From Kiritimatiellia bacterium (GTDB taxonomy: Bacteria > Verrucomicrobiota > Kiritimatiellia > RFP12 > UBA1067), in assembly GCA_024405335.1 (NCBI GenBank), contig JAKSOX010000126.1:1-5962 (forward strand): a stretch of DNA of 5,962 nucleotides, written 5' to 3'. The position numbers and the translations under genes are program-made. Position 1 is the first letter of the stretch. Each line of letters begins with the position of its first letter. Of the stretch, positions 1-5,884 are shown in pieces. The notes under the pieces are model-generated. The model was not told the DNA's origin. It saw only the letters and a program-made list of their open reading frames with translations, and ran no database searches.

Positions 1-1
1 G

Positions 2-36
2 CGCGATTCGCTCCGTTCGCGCACGCGATTCGCTCC
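2..36. repeat. 13-base direct repeat beside the palindrome array
   Basis: The word CGCGATTCGCTCC occurs at 2-14 and again at 24-36, exactly 22 bases apart. That spacing matches the 22-23 base period of the palindrome array that starts immediately to the right, and the second copy overlaps the outer end of the array's inverted repeat. It may be an eroded or flanking unit of the same structure. The window begins here, so any further copies to the left cannot be seen. Confidence 0.7.
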
Positions 37-225
37 CTTGGGGCACTCCTTTTGGGGTATAACCCCTAAGCCGTTTGGTGTTGACACCAAATGCGTTTGG
101 GGTGGACACCAAACCCTTTTGGGGTTATACCCCAAAAGGTCTTGGGGTTATACCCCAAAAGGGTTAGGGGTAGGACCCCAAAGGGCTTAGGGGTTATACC
201 CCAAAAGGAGTGCTCCAAGCGAGCG
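31..225. repeat. Array of seven hyphenated palindromes inside a 40-base inverted repeat
   Basis: Seven short palindromes follow one another at about 50-70, 74-91, 96-113, 117-137, 141-161, 164-183 and 186-208. Their G-rich cores start at 54, 77, 99, 121, 144, 167 and 190, giving periods of 23, 22, 22, 23, 23 and 23. The cleanest unit (117-137) has nine-base arms TTTTGGGGT and ACCCCAAAA around TAT. Units 2 and 3 are variants of the type TTTGGTG-CACCAAA. The outer ends are also inverted copies: 31-70 against 186-225 match at 38 of 40 positions. The block is therefore centred on unit 4 and is palindromic at two scales. It lies downstream of the glycosyltransferase gene. It could be a set of protein-binding sites phased about two helical turns apart, a bank of hairpins limiting readthrough, or a non-autonomous repeat. 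The sequence alone does not decide between these. Confidence 0.9.
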
Positions 226-271
226 TTTTCCGACCGGCAGTCGAGACCGCCATCGGGACAACTGGGACGCG

Positions 272-290
272 GCGGCGAAATGAACGCCGC
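272..290 (-). terminator. Small GC hairpin after the glycosyltransferase gene
   Basis: GCGGCG (272-277) and CGCCGC (285-290) form a six-base-pair stem with a seven-base loop, starting 17 bases past the TAG stop of the glycosyltransferase gene. No T tract follows on the minus strand, so it is at best a weak terminator or a 3'-end stabilising stem. The rest of 226-306 shows nothing recognisable. Confidence 0.25.
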
Positions 291-306
291 ATGGTCAACC
301 GTCGCG

Positions 307-2181
307 CTACGGATGCCCGTATGACAATTTGCAAACATGGCGACATTTCGCAAGTCTGAACAGCAAGGCAAACAAAAGGGCATGTTGCATGCAAAATTCG
401 ATCAAGACGTAATTGGCGTCCAACTTCAACATCTCCGCCGCCTTTGAGCCAAAGAACGTCCAACCGACACACGCTACCGTGAAAGCACAAAGCACATGTT
501 CCTCCAGACCTTTTGCCCTCCAATCGCGAAGCACGACTGCAAGCGGAAAGAGCAATGTAACAAAATCATAGCAACGATGATAGCACGCGACATTCGACAC
601 CACGGCCAGCGTTGCGAGCTTGAGCAACCAATCCGTTGCCCCGAAACAGGCAATGGCAACACAAAGACAACCATATGCGACATATCCGGCAAGCGCGAAC
701 GACGAAACTGGATCCACCAAGCCAAACGACCTCGCCAAACTTGCGACGTCCGCCCCGCCCTGCCCCGTGAGACCACTTCCGACTTTCAACGCCTGCGATA
801 TCAACGCAATCGGACTTTCGCCTACCGCACATCCTGCAACAATGCTCAACGCGACATGAATCGCCCCGCAAATGAACATGGGCATCCAACTTCTTCGAGC
901 GATGAACACAAAAGCCAAGGGCGCGGTTGTCGTATACTTGAACATCGCAATCGCCAGCAATGCACCTGACAACCACGAACGGCCTTTTTCGTCAGCCCAA
1001 AGAGCGGCAACAAAAAATGCCAGCGAAAACATCAAATGTTGCCCATTGCCAATCAAAATCCGCCAGGGGGTACCCGACAAAAGCAAAAGACCGACAAGCG
1101 CGCACCCAAAATCTCCAATGTCCTTTCTCCAAAGTTTGAACGCAAACACGAGGAACATAATCGTGAACAAGAGATTGCAGGCGTCCCACGCGTAGTTCGC
1201 TTCAAGTTGCGGCAAGAAAGTAAACGGCGCCAACAAATACAGGCACGACGGAACCTGATTTGGCTCAATGAACTTCTCCATAAAGCCCGGATGCAAAACT
1301 GGCTTGTGCTCAAGTGAATACAGATAGGGGTTTTCACCCATCATCAACAACTTGGCAGGATCCCACTGGAAGTCATACTCACGCCATCCATTCGCAAAGC
1401 CGATCGTTGCCGACACAATGGCAACCGCCGCCAAAGCCACACAGGCCAAATACTTGCACCTCTCCATTGCCGAAGCAGACGACCATGCGTACCAGATCGT
1501 CTGCACAAAACCCCTTGCCGCCGCTTTGAGCAGTTTCCATTTCCTGATGGAAACTTCACCCGTCGTGCGATCGTGCTGGGGAACGCGCGTTTCAAACAAA
1601 CGGAATTTGTGCCTCGCCGCCAAGCCAGAAAGAATCACGTTCGGCGCGAAGGTCGTCATGGGAATCTCCACGAAAAACCTCTTGAACGCCGAAACGCGCA
1701 TAAGACGATAGGGCGTATTCACGTCCCAAACGCCCTTGCCGTAAAACAATCTCACGCAAAGACGCGAAACGAACGAGACGATTTTCCGGACCAAGGCCTG
1801 TCGTCGTCCATCGCGAATGCCGACAAGAAAATCACGTCCCGCTCTGTTGGACCACAATTCTCCGAACTTGTCAGGCCCCATTTCATCGTCCGAATCAATT
1901 TGGAACACCCAGTCAAACCCGTCTGCGGCAGCTTCGCGATATCCGGCAAGAATCGTATTGCCGTGCCCACCGTTCAGTTTGTCGCGCACGTCGATTCGCC
2001 AGTGTTTCGCGGCGATCTCGCGCATGACGGAAAGCGACCCGTCTTTCGATCCGTCGTTGTAAGGCCGGATCACATAGTCAATCGCAAGACTGTCAAGTTC
2101 AGCCGTCCACTTCTCGAGGACGGCACCAACAACCGCCTCCTCGTTATAGACCGGCATCACAACACACAAGCGTTCGGACAT
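307..2181 (-). CDS. GT2 - GT87-like fusion membrane glycosyltransferase
   Basis: A 624-residue protein. Residues 1 to about 235 are a GT-A family 2 glycosyltransferase resembling polyprenyl/dolichyl-phosphate sugar synthases. Visible marks are the nucleotide-binding start VVMPVYNEE (7-15), YNDGSKDGS (41-49), the metal-binding DSD (96-98), NTPYRLMR (155-162) and a basic H203/R205 segment. From about 244 there are some 11-13 hydrophobic spans with GT87 (DUF2029) hallmarks: DFQWDPAKLL then GENPYLY (270-288), with D270 a candidate GT-C catalytic aspartate, GNGQHLMFSL (378-387) and YHRCYD (534-539). GT87 enzymes use polyprenyl-phosphate sugars, so one chain may both make and spend the lipid-linked donor (inference). 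The start at 2181 is preferred because AGAGGAG lies 8 bases upstream. An in-frame ATG at 2250 would add 23 residues ahead of the GT2 fold. Sampled GC is near 48%, far below the neighbouring genes, which suggests a different origin. The acceptor and sugar cannot be told. Confidence 0.9.
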   Translation of the reverse strand: MSERLCVVMPVYNEEAVVGAVLEKWTAELDSLAIDYVIRPYNDGSKDGSLSVMREIAAKHWRIDVRDKLNGGHGNTILAGYREAAADGFDWVFQIDSDDEMGPDKFGELWSNRAGRDFLVGIRDGRRQALVRKIVSFVSRLCVRLFYGKGVWDVNTPYRLMRVSAFKRFFVEIPMTTFAPNVILSGLAARHKFRLFETRVPQHDRTTGEVSIRKWKLLKAAARGFVQTIWYAWSSASAMERCKYLACVALAAVAIVSATIGFANGWREYDFQWDPAKLLMMGENPYLYSLEHKPVLHPGFMEKFIEPNQVPSCLYLLAPFTFLPQLEANYAWDACNLLFTIMFLVFAFKLWRKDIGDFGCALVGLLLLSGTPWRILIGNGQHLMFSLAFFVAALWADEKGRSWLSGALLAIAMFKYTTTAPLAFVFIARRSWMPMFICGAIHVALSIVAGCAVGESPIALISQALKVGSGLTGQGGADVASLARSFGLVDPVSSFALAGYVAYGCLCVAIACFGATDWLLKLATLAVVSNVACYHRCYDFVTLLFPLAVVLRDWRAKGLEEHVLCAFTVACVGWTFFGSKAAEMLKLDANYVLIEFCMQHALLFALLFRLAKCRHVCKLSYGHP

Positions 2182-2225
2182 TTCAACCACTCCTCTGCAC
2201 ATCCTGTTCGCCAGTCCTCTTGTGC

Positions 2226-2320
2226 AGAAAAAGAGCGTGGCGTGCCTCATTTCTTCATGTCTAATTCAAGGCATCGCCAAACGCCCGTTCAGAAACATGG
2301 AATGATGAAACACGCCACGC
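2226..2320 (-). terminator. Strong terminator-like hairpin upstream of the glycosyltransferase
   Basis: Read on the minus strand, 2320-2305 (GCGTGGCGTGTTTCAT) pairs with 2250-2235 (ATGAGGCACGCCACGC) as an unbroken 16-pair RNA stem. Fourteen pairs are Watson-Crick and two are G-U. After an internal loop the stem resumes with five pairs (2299-2295 with 2260-2256). The stem is followed directly by TCTTTTTCT at 2234-2226, the form of an intrinsic terminator. It ends about 45 bases before the glycosyltransferase ATG at 2181 and faces the same way. It would therefore either stop a short upstream RNA or act as an attenuator for the glycosyltransferase. The long loop is unusual for a plain terminator. 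Confidence 0.65.
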
Positions 2321-2386
2321 GGATTGCTCCGCGTAGCGCGACCACCGTATTCCGCTTCTGAACTGAAATTTGGCGATTTCTGAATT
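2263..2386 (-). promoter_or_regulatory. Interleaved inverted repeats, possible attenuator or pseudoknot leader
   Basis: The segment 2369-2386 is complementary to 2263-2281: AATTCA and ATCGCCAAA match exactly, separated by a 3-4 base mismatched patch. The 2263-2281 arm lies inside the loop of the terminator-like hairpin, so the two pairings interleave as in an H-type pseudoknot. A third hairpin (ACGCGGA 2317-2323, loop TTGC, TCCGCGT 2328-2334, plus-strand reading) shares bases 2317-2320 with the terminator stem and would compete with its base. Mutually exclusive or interlocked folds just before a terminator are the usual form of cis-regulatory leaders. I matched no known riboswitch or T-box class. 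Confidence 0.45.
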
Positions 2387-2611
2387 AAGCGTCATACGCT
2401 GATATCGCGTACGCTGCACGGGTTAGGTTGCCCACCCCGCACAATCTCCCGCTCCGGGTTGCCCCGTGGGGAATGCGGCCGCCAATGATGCACGACCGAT
2501 TATGTCTTTTTCAATCTATTGTCGCCAGATTTCTCCTCAATCCCAAAGTCCATCCAGGAAATCACCACCATCCACGGGCATGGCAAACCATTCACCACGC
2601 CAACGCCCAAT

Positions 2612-2641
2612 ATGATACCACGCACGACGTTCGCGTGTCAA
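2612..2641 (-). promoter_or_regulatory. Sigma70-like promoter reading toward the glycosyltransferase
   Basis: On the minus strand there is a perfect -35 TTGACA (2641-2636), an 18-base spacer and a -10 TATCAT (2617-2612), five of six matching the consensus. Transcription would begin near 2605. It lies about 115 bases past the ligase stop and would give the glycosyltransferase its own mRNA, with an unusually long leader of about 420 bases. It could instead drive a free RNA of roughly 380 bases ending at the terminator-like hairpin. The main caveat is that the sigma factor preference of this organism is unknown. Confidence 0.5.
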
Positions 2642-2657
2642 CTGCGTCCTGCAAAAT

Positions 2658-2683
2658 CTCAACTGACTGACTCAACTGACTGG
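2658..2683. repeat. 13-base tandem duplication
   Basis: CTCAACTGACTGA at 2658-2670 is followed at once by CTCAACTGACTGG at 2671-2683, with 12 of 13 positions identical. Each unit also contains an internal CTGA doublet. It sits just upstream of the -35 box of the candidate glycosyltransferase promoter. It may be simple replication slippage or a doubled binding site. Confidence 0.75.
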
Positions 2684-2717
2684 AAGACGGGGGCGTGCGG
2701 GTGATGCGCGTCACGCT

Positions 2718-2737
2718 CGCTTCGCATCAGCGAAGCG
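2718..2737 (-). terminator. Hairpin just after the ligase gene
   Basis: CGCTTCGC (2718-2725) and GCGAAGCG (2730-2737) form a perfect eight-pair stem with loop ATCA, starting 19 bases past the ligase TGA stop. A weaker stem (2701-2706 with 2709-2714) follows. No T run follows on the minus strand, so it may be a processing or stabilising 3' structure or a weak terminator rather than a classical intrinsic one. Confidence 0.4.
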
Positions 2738-2756
2738 TTGGAATCTCCACGTGCGA

Positions 2757-4775
2757 TCAGAGCGCCAAGGCGGCGGCGAAGCGGGCGACGAACTCGTCTT
2801 CCGAAATGACCGGCACGCCCAGTTCCTGCGCCTTCTTGTTCTTGCCCGAGGTGGAGGCGACGTCGTTGTTGATGAGAAAATCCGTCTTCGCGGAAACGCT
2901 GCCCGCCACTTTGCCGCCCTGCGATTCGACGTACGCCTTCAGCGCCGCGCGGTTCGGATAGTGGTGGACGTCGCCCGTGACCACGAACGTGAGCCCGGCG
3001 CATTTGCCGCCCGCCGCGGCGGCCGGCGCCTGTTCGAGCGACACCTCGCCGAACAGATCGGCCACGAGCGCGCGGTTCGCGGGATCGCGGAACCACGCGA
3101 CGAACGCCGCCGACTTGCCCGGGCCGATGCCGTCGATCGCCGCGAACGCCCCGTCGCCGGACGCGAAGAGGTCGTCCCCGCCGGCGGCCTCCGCCGCCGC
3201 CACGAGCGCCTTCGCGTCGCCGCCGTGCGCCGCCAGCAGCCGCTTCGCCACGTCCGGCCCGCACAGCGGAATCGACAGCGCCACGAAAAAACGCACCGCG
3301 CCGCGCGTGCGCGCCTGCTCCACGGACGCCGCGATCTTGTCCGCGCTTTTCGCGCCGAATCCCTCCATCGCCGCGATTTCGTCGCGGTGCGCGCCCAGCC
3401 GGTACACGTCCGCGAACGTGCGGATCCAGCCCCTGTTCACGAACTTGGCCAGCGTCTCGCCCGCGAGGCCGTCCACGTCCATGCCGTCCTTGGAAACGAA
3501 ACGCATGAACTTGCGCAGCGCGCGCGCCGGACACGACGCGTTCGTGCACTGCAGCGTCTTCGTGCCCGTGTCGGAAACCTTCGTCGCCGTGGGCGCGCCG
3601 CACACGGGGCATTTCGCCGGCACCGCGAATCTGCCCGTTTTCCGCGTGACCGCCACCACCTTCGGGATGATCTTGTTCGCCTTGATCACGGAAAGGCCCG
3701 TGCCGGGACCGCCCAGGCCGAGCCGTTCGCACTCGGACACGTTGCAGAGCGACGCGCGCTTCACCACGGTGCCCTCGAGGTTCACGGGCTTGAACACCGC
3801 CACCGGCGTGATGGACGCCACGGCGCAGCTCCATTCCACGTGGTCGAGCTCCGTCTCCGCCGTTTCGTCCTGCCACTTGAACGCGAAACCCGCGCGCGTG
3901 GCGTGATGGCCCGTCACCGACCCCGTCTGCGCGTAGGCGACGTCGTCGTAGCACACGACGAGCCCGTCCACCGGAAACGGATTCGCGCGCGAGGTGACGA
4001 GCGCCGTCCACCGGTCCACCGCCGCCCGGATCGACGCTTCGTCCGGCGAGTCCAGCCGTTCGCGCGCGACGGTTTCGAGTCCGCACGCGTCCAGGAAATC
4101 CATGCGCGCGCCCCAGGAGTCGATGGGTTCGTCCGAATGGACGAGCGTGAAAGGCGCCCACCGCAGTTTCCGCAGCTTGAGCTCTTCGACGTCCTTGAGC
4201 GTGAGCGAACCGGAGGCGAGATTGCGCGGGTTCGCGTACGTCTCCTGCGCGGACGCGCAGAAGTCCTCGAAATCGGCGTAGGAAATCACCGCTTCTCCGC
4301 GCACCACGAGGTGGCCCTTGGCCTTCACCGTCTTCGGGATGCCGCCGATGCCTTCCGCGAGGTGCGTGACGTTGGTGCCCACGTGGCCGTCGCCGCGCGT
4401 CACCACCTTCGTCAGTTTGCCGCCATCCCAAGTGACCACGAGCGTGAGACCGTCCAACTTCCACGAAAGCCAAACGGGACGCCCTTCCGCCCACTTGGCG
4501 ACGTCGGCCACCTTCTTCGTCTTCGCGAGCGAAAGCGCCGCGAATTCGTGCGGCTCCTTCTGCCCCGCGACGTCGTCCGCGCTCACCTTGTTCGTGGGCG
4601 AATCTGGCAGCGTCACGCCGGTTTCCCGTTCGAGCGCCTTCACCTGGTCGAAGAGCGCGTCCCACTCGAAGTCCGTCATCAGTTCGCCGCGGCCGTTGTA
4701 GTAGGCGTCGGCGGCGGCGTTGAGCCGCGCGACCCATTCGCGCATCCTGGCGATTTTTTCGTCGCTCGCTTCCAT
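2757..4775 (-). CDS. ligA: NAD+-dependent DNA ligase-like protein (divergent LigA paralogue)
   Basis: At 672 residues it is the usual LigA length, with all LigA domains in order. Domain Ia (about 1-75, DAYYNG and TDFEWD) is followed by the adenylation domain with lysine K106 in WKLDG (105-109), TRGDG (126-130), RGE with E161, NPRN with R184, D270 and K300. Next come the OB fold, a four-cysteine zinc site (C389, C392, C410, C415), helix-hairpin-helix repeats (about 465-565) and a C-terminal BRCT domain (about 592-667). LigA seals nicks in duplex DNA using NAD+. Several canonical residues differ: S104 for the Glu two before the lysine, T192 for Arg in GSLRQ, C275 for the Lys of DGVVVK, and CAVAS for GRTGx. 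From memory, SWKLDGLT and TGDVHHY with NNDV resemble a LigA-like paralogue group in gut Firmicutes. It may be an accessory ligase, with a canonical ligA elsewhere. The 4775 start is chosen for its GGAGG four bases upstream; the in-frame ATG at 4790 overlaps the previous stop and lacks one. Confidence 0.9.
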   Translation of the reverse strand: MEASDEKIARMREWVARLNAAADAYYNGRGELMTDFEWDALFDQVKALERETGVTLPDSPTNKVSADDVAGQKEPHEFAALSLAKTKKVADVAKWAEGRPVWLSWKLDGLTLVVTWDGGKLTKVVTRGDGHVGTNVTHLAEGIGGIPKTVKAKGHLVVRGEAVISYADFEDFCASAQETYANPRNLASGSLTLKDVEELKLRKLRWAPFTLVHSDEPIDSWGARMDFLDACGLETVARERLDSPDEASIRAAVDRWTALVTSRANPFPVDGLVVCYDDVAYAQTGSVTGHHATRAGFAFKWQDETAETELDHVEWSCAVASITPVAVFKPVNLEGTVVKRASLCNVSECERLGLGGPGTGLSVIKANKIIPKVVAVTRKTGRFAVPAKCPVCGAPTATKVSDTGTKTLQCTNASCPARALRKFMRFVSKDGMDVDGLAGETLAKFVNRGWIRTFADVYRLGAHRDEIAAMEGFGAKSADKIAASVEQARTRGAVRFFVALSIPLCGPDVAKRLLAAHGGDAKALVAAAEAAGGDDLFASGDGAFAAIDGIGPGKSAAFVAWFRDPANRALVADLFGEVSLEQAPAAAAGGKCAGLTFVVTGDVHHYPNRAALKAYVESQGGKVAGSVSAKTDFLINNDVASTSGKNKKAQELGVPVISEDEFVARFAAALAL

Positions 4776-4786
4776 GTTTCCTCCGT
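4776..4786 (-). promoter_or_regulatory. Ribosome binding site and intergenic spacer of the ligase gene
   Basis: On the minus strand the spacer reads CGGAGGAAAC directly before the ATG at 4775, a strong Shine-Dalgarno with a rather short gap. It decides between two in-frame starts 15 bases apart. The 11-base gap to the preceding TGA (4789-4787) supports co-transcription and possibly translational coupling with the aldolase-like gene. Confidence 0.7.
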
Positions 4787-5884
4787 TCATTTGCCGGCGA
4801 CGAACGCCCGCATGTCTTCGAGGAGCGCGTCGAGTTCCGCGCGCTGCTCGGGCTTGAGCGCCACCGTTTCGAGTTTCCACGCGCGCGTGGCGCCGAAGCT
4901 GCCGCCCTCGGTCGTTTTCGCGTCGGCGTACTGACGCGAAACGAGGTTCTTGAACACGCCCTCGCGCTGGAGCAGATACAGCGAATAGCCGCGCAGACCG
5001 CCCGGATAGTTCCGCTGGTCGATCAGCAGACGGTACATCGCGTAGGCCGAGGCCAGCTCCACGCCGCGTTCGCCGCGCTCGTGGCGGCGCCAGATTTCGG
5101 CGAGAATCGGCGCGTACGCGCAGCGCTCCGTGACCAGGCCTTCGCTGCCGCAGCGGCGCAGCTGGTGGAGCCACTGCCAGCCGCCCCACCCCGCGAACAC
5201 CGTTTTCATCGCGGGCTTCGCCGCGTTTTCGCGCACCATGCGGTCGTTCGCGCCCCAGCCCGCCGCCTCCTCCTTCACGTAGCCGAAGGCGTGCGGGTGG
5301 CGCTTGGCGAGACGCACCAGCAGCTCCACGCTCGGCGTGGGGGTTTTCTCCGTGCCGTACGTCTGGAAGATGACGGGGCGGCGGACGATTCTCCCCAACG
5401 CGTCCCACGCCGCCTCGAGTTCCGCCTCCGTGCGCACGTCGTCCGGCGGGCGGGATATCATCGCGATTTTGGCCGTCGGATGCCGGGCGGCTACGCGCTC
5501 GATTTCGGCGGCCATCTCCAGCATCTCCGTAGCGTTCGTGCCGTTCGCGCCGAGCGCGAGCGTGATCTTCCGCCCTTCCACCGCCTTCGCGCAGGCCTCG
5601 AAACCCTTGAACTTCTCTTCGCGCGTCAAAAGGTCGATCGCGTCGTTGGACTGGCACCAGATGACGCCCGGACAGCCGCAGTCGTCCGTCCACCGCGCCT
5701 CGCGCCCGAGCGTTTCGTAGTCCACCGCGCCGTCGTCGAAATACGGCGTGGACATGATGGGGAAAGGCCCGCGCATGTCGCGCGCCGTCGCCACGCCGGC
5801 GGCGGCGCCGGTCCCAGGCGCGACGGCGCATCCCGCGGCGGCGGCCAACACCGCTCCAAACAACGTTTTTGCGCAAATGCTCAT
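4787..5884 (-). CDS. Exported DHDPS/N-acetylneuraminate lyase-family protein (putative lipoprotein)
   Basis: A 365-residue protein of the DapA/NanA class I aldolase family. After a signal sequence, the barrel starts at GPFPIMSTPYFDDGAVD (39-55), matching the family opening TPF..dG.vD. The Schiff-base lysine is probably K204 in GYVKEE, after PVIFQTYG (170-177), and LTREEKF (86-92) matches the family's Ls.eER segment. The usual GTTGE substrate loop is replaced by WCQSND (76-81), and the tyrosine of YNVP falls on Q174. It is therefore unlikely to be a true dihydrodipicolinate synthase; a lyase or aldolase acting on a sugar acid or other 2-oxo acid is possible. Residues 1-19 (MSICAKTLFGAVLAAAAGC) look like a signal peptide with a relaxed lipobox ending at C19, so the protein should be membrane-anchored outside the cytoplasm, unusual for this family. 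It is longer than DapA (about 292) because of the signal and a C-terminal helical tail. The only Shine-Dalgarno candidate, GGAG, is 11 bases upstream. First gene of a probable two-gene operon. Confidence 0.85.
   Translation of the reverse strand: MSICAKTLFGAVLAAAAGCAVAPGTGAAAGVATARDMRGPFPIMSTPYFDDGAVDYETLGREARWTDDCGCPGVIWCQSNDAIDLLTREEKFKGFEACAKAVEGRKITLALGANGTNATEMLEMAAEIERVAARHPTAKIAMISRPPDDVRTEAELEAAWDALGRIVRRPVIFQTYGTEKTPTPSVELLVRLAKRHPHAFGYVKEEAAGWGANDRMVRENAAKPAMKTVFAGWGGWQWLHQLRRCGSEGLVTERCAYAPILAEIWRRHERGERGVELASAYAMYRLLIDQRNYPGGLRGYSLYLLQREGVFKNLVSRQYADAKTTEGGSFGATRAWKLETVALKPEQRAELDALLEDMRAFVAGK

Noticed and set aside
66..383. Open frames across the palindrome array encoding GITPK/GVIPQK-type repeats on either strand
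   Set aside because: They are translations of the repeat itself. The 22-23 base period is not a multiple of three, so the peptide pattern shifts, and neither frame has a good ribosome site.
301..2342. 11-base inverted repeat GTCGCGCTACG at 301-311 and 2332-2342 flanking the glycosyltransferase, as possible cassette ends
   Set aside because: A few matches of this length are expected by chance in 6 kb, the match does not extend, and one copy overlaps the gene's stop codon.
2317..2350. T-box-like string GGTGGTCGCGC on the minus strand of the leader
   Set aside because: It only loosely resembles the T-box antiterminator motif, and no specifier loop or remaining T-box elements are visible.
1573..2361. 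262-codon plus-strand frame opposite the GT2 domain
   Set aside because: It is antisense to a well-supported glycosyltransferase with clear motifs, has no recognisable domain, and is a shadow frame.
2500..2545. RNase P RNA-like string GAGGAGAAATCTGGCGAC on the minus strand
   Set aside because: It departs from the conserved GAGGAAAGTCCGGGC block and no other conserved RNase P regions follow.
2428..2670. 80-codon plus-strand ORF in the intergenic region
   Set aside because: No ribosome site, no recognisable domain, histidine- and proline-rich composition, and it lies antisense to the candidate promoter and leader.
2751..4934. 727-codon plus-strand frame opposite the ligase, rich in Arg, His and Ala
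   Set aside because: It is a typical antisense shadow of a high-GC gene and the ligase motifs lie on the other strand.
4776..5876. Extension of the ligase reading frame upstream to an ATG at 5876, giving a 1039-residue fusion
   Set aside because: The added part is low-complexity arginine-rich sequence out of frame with the aldolase-like protein, while the ligase has a strong ribosome site at 4775.
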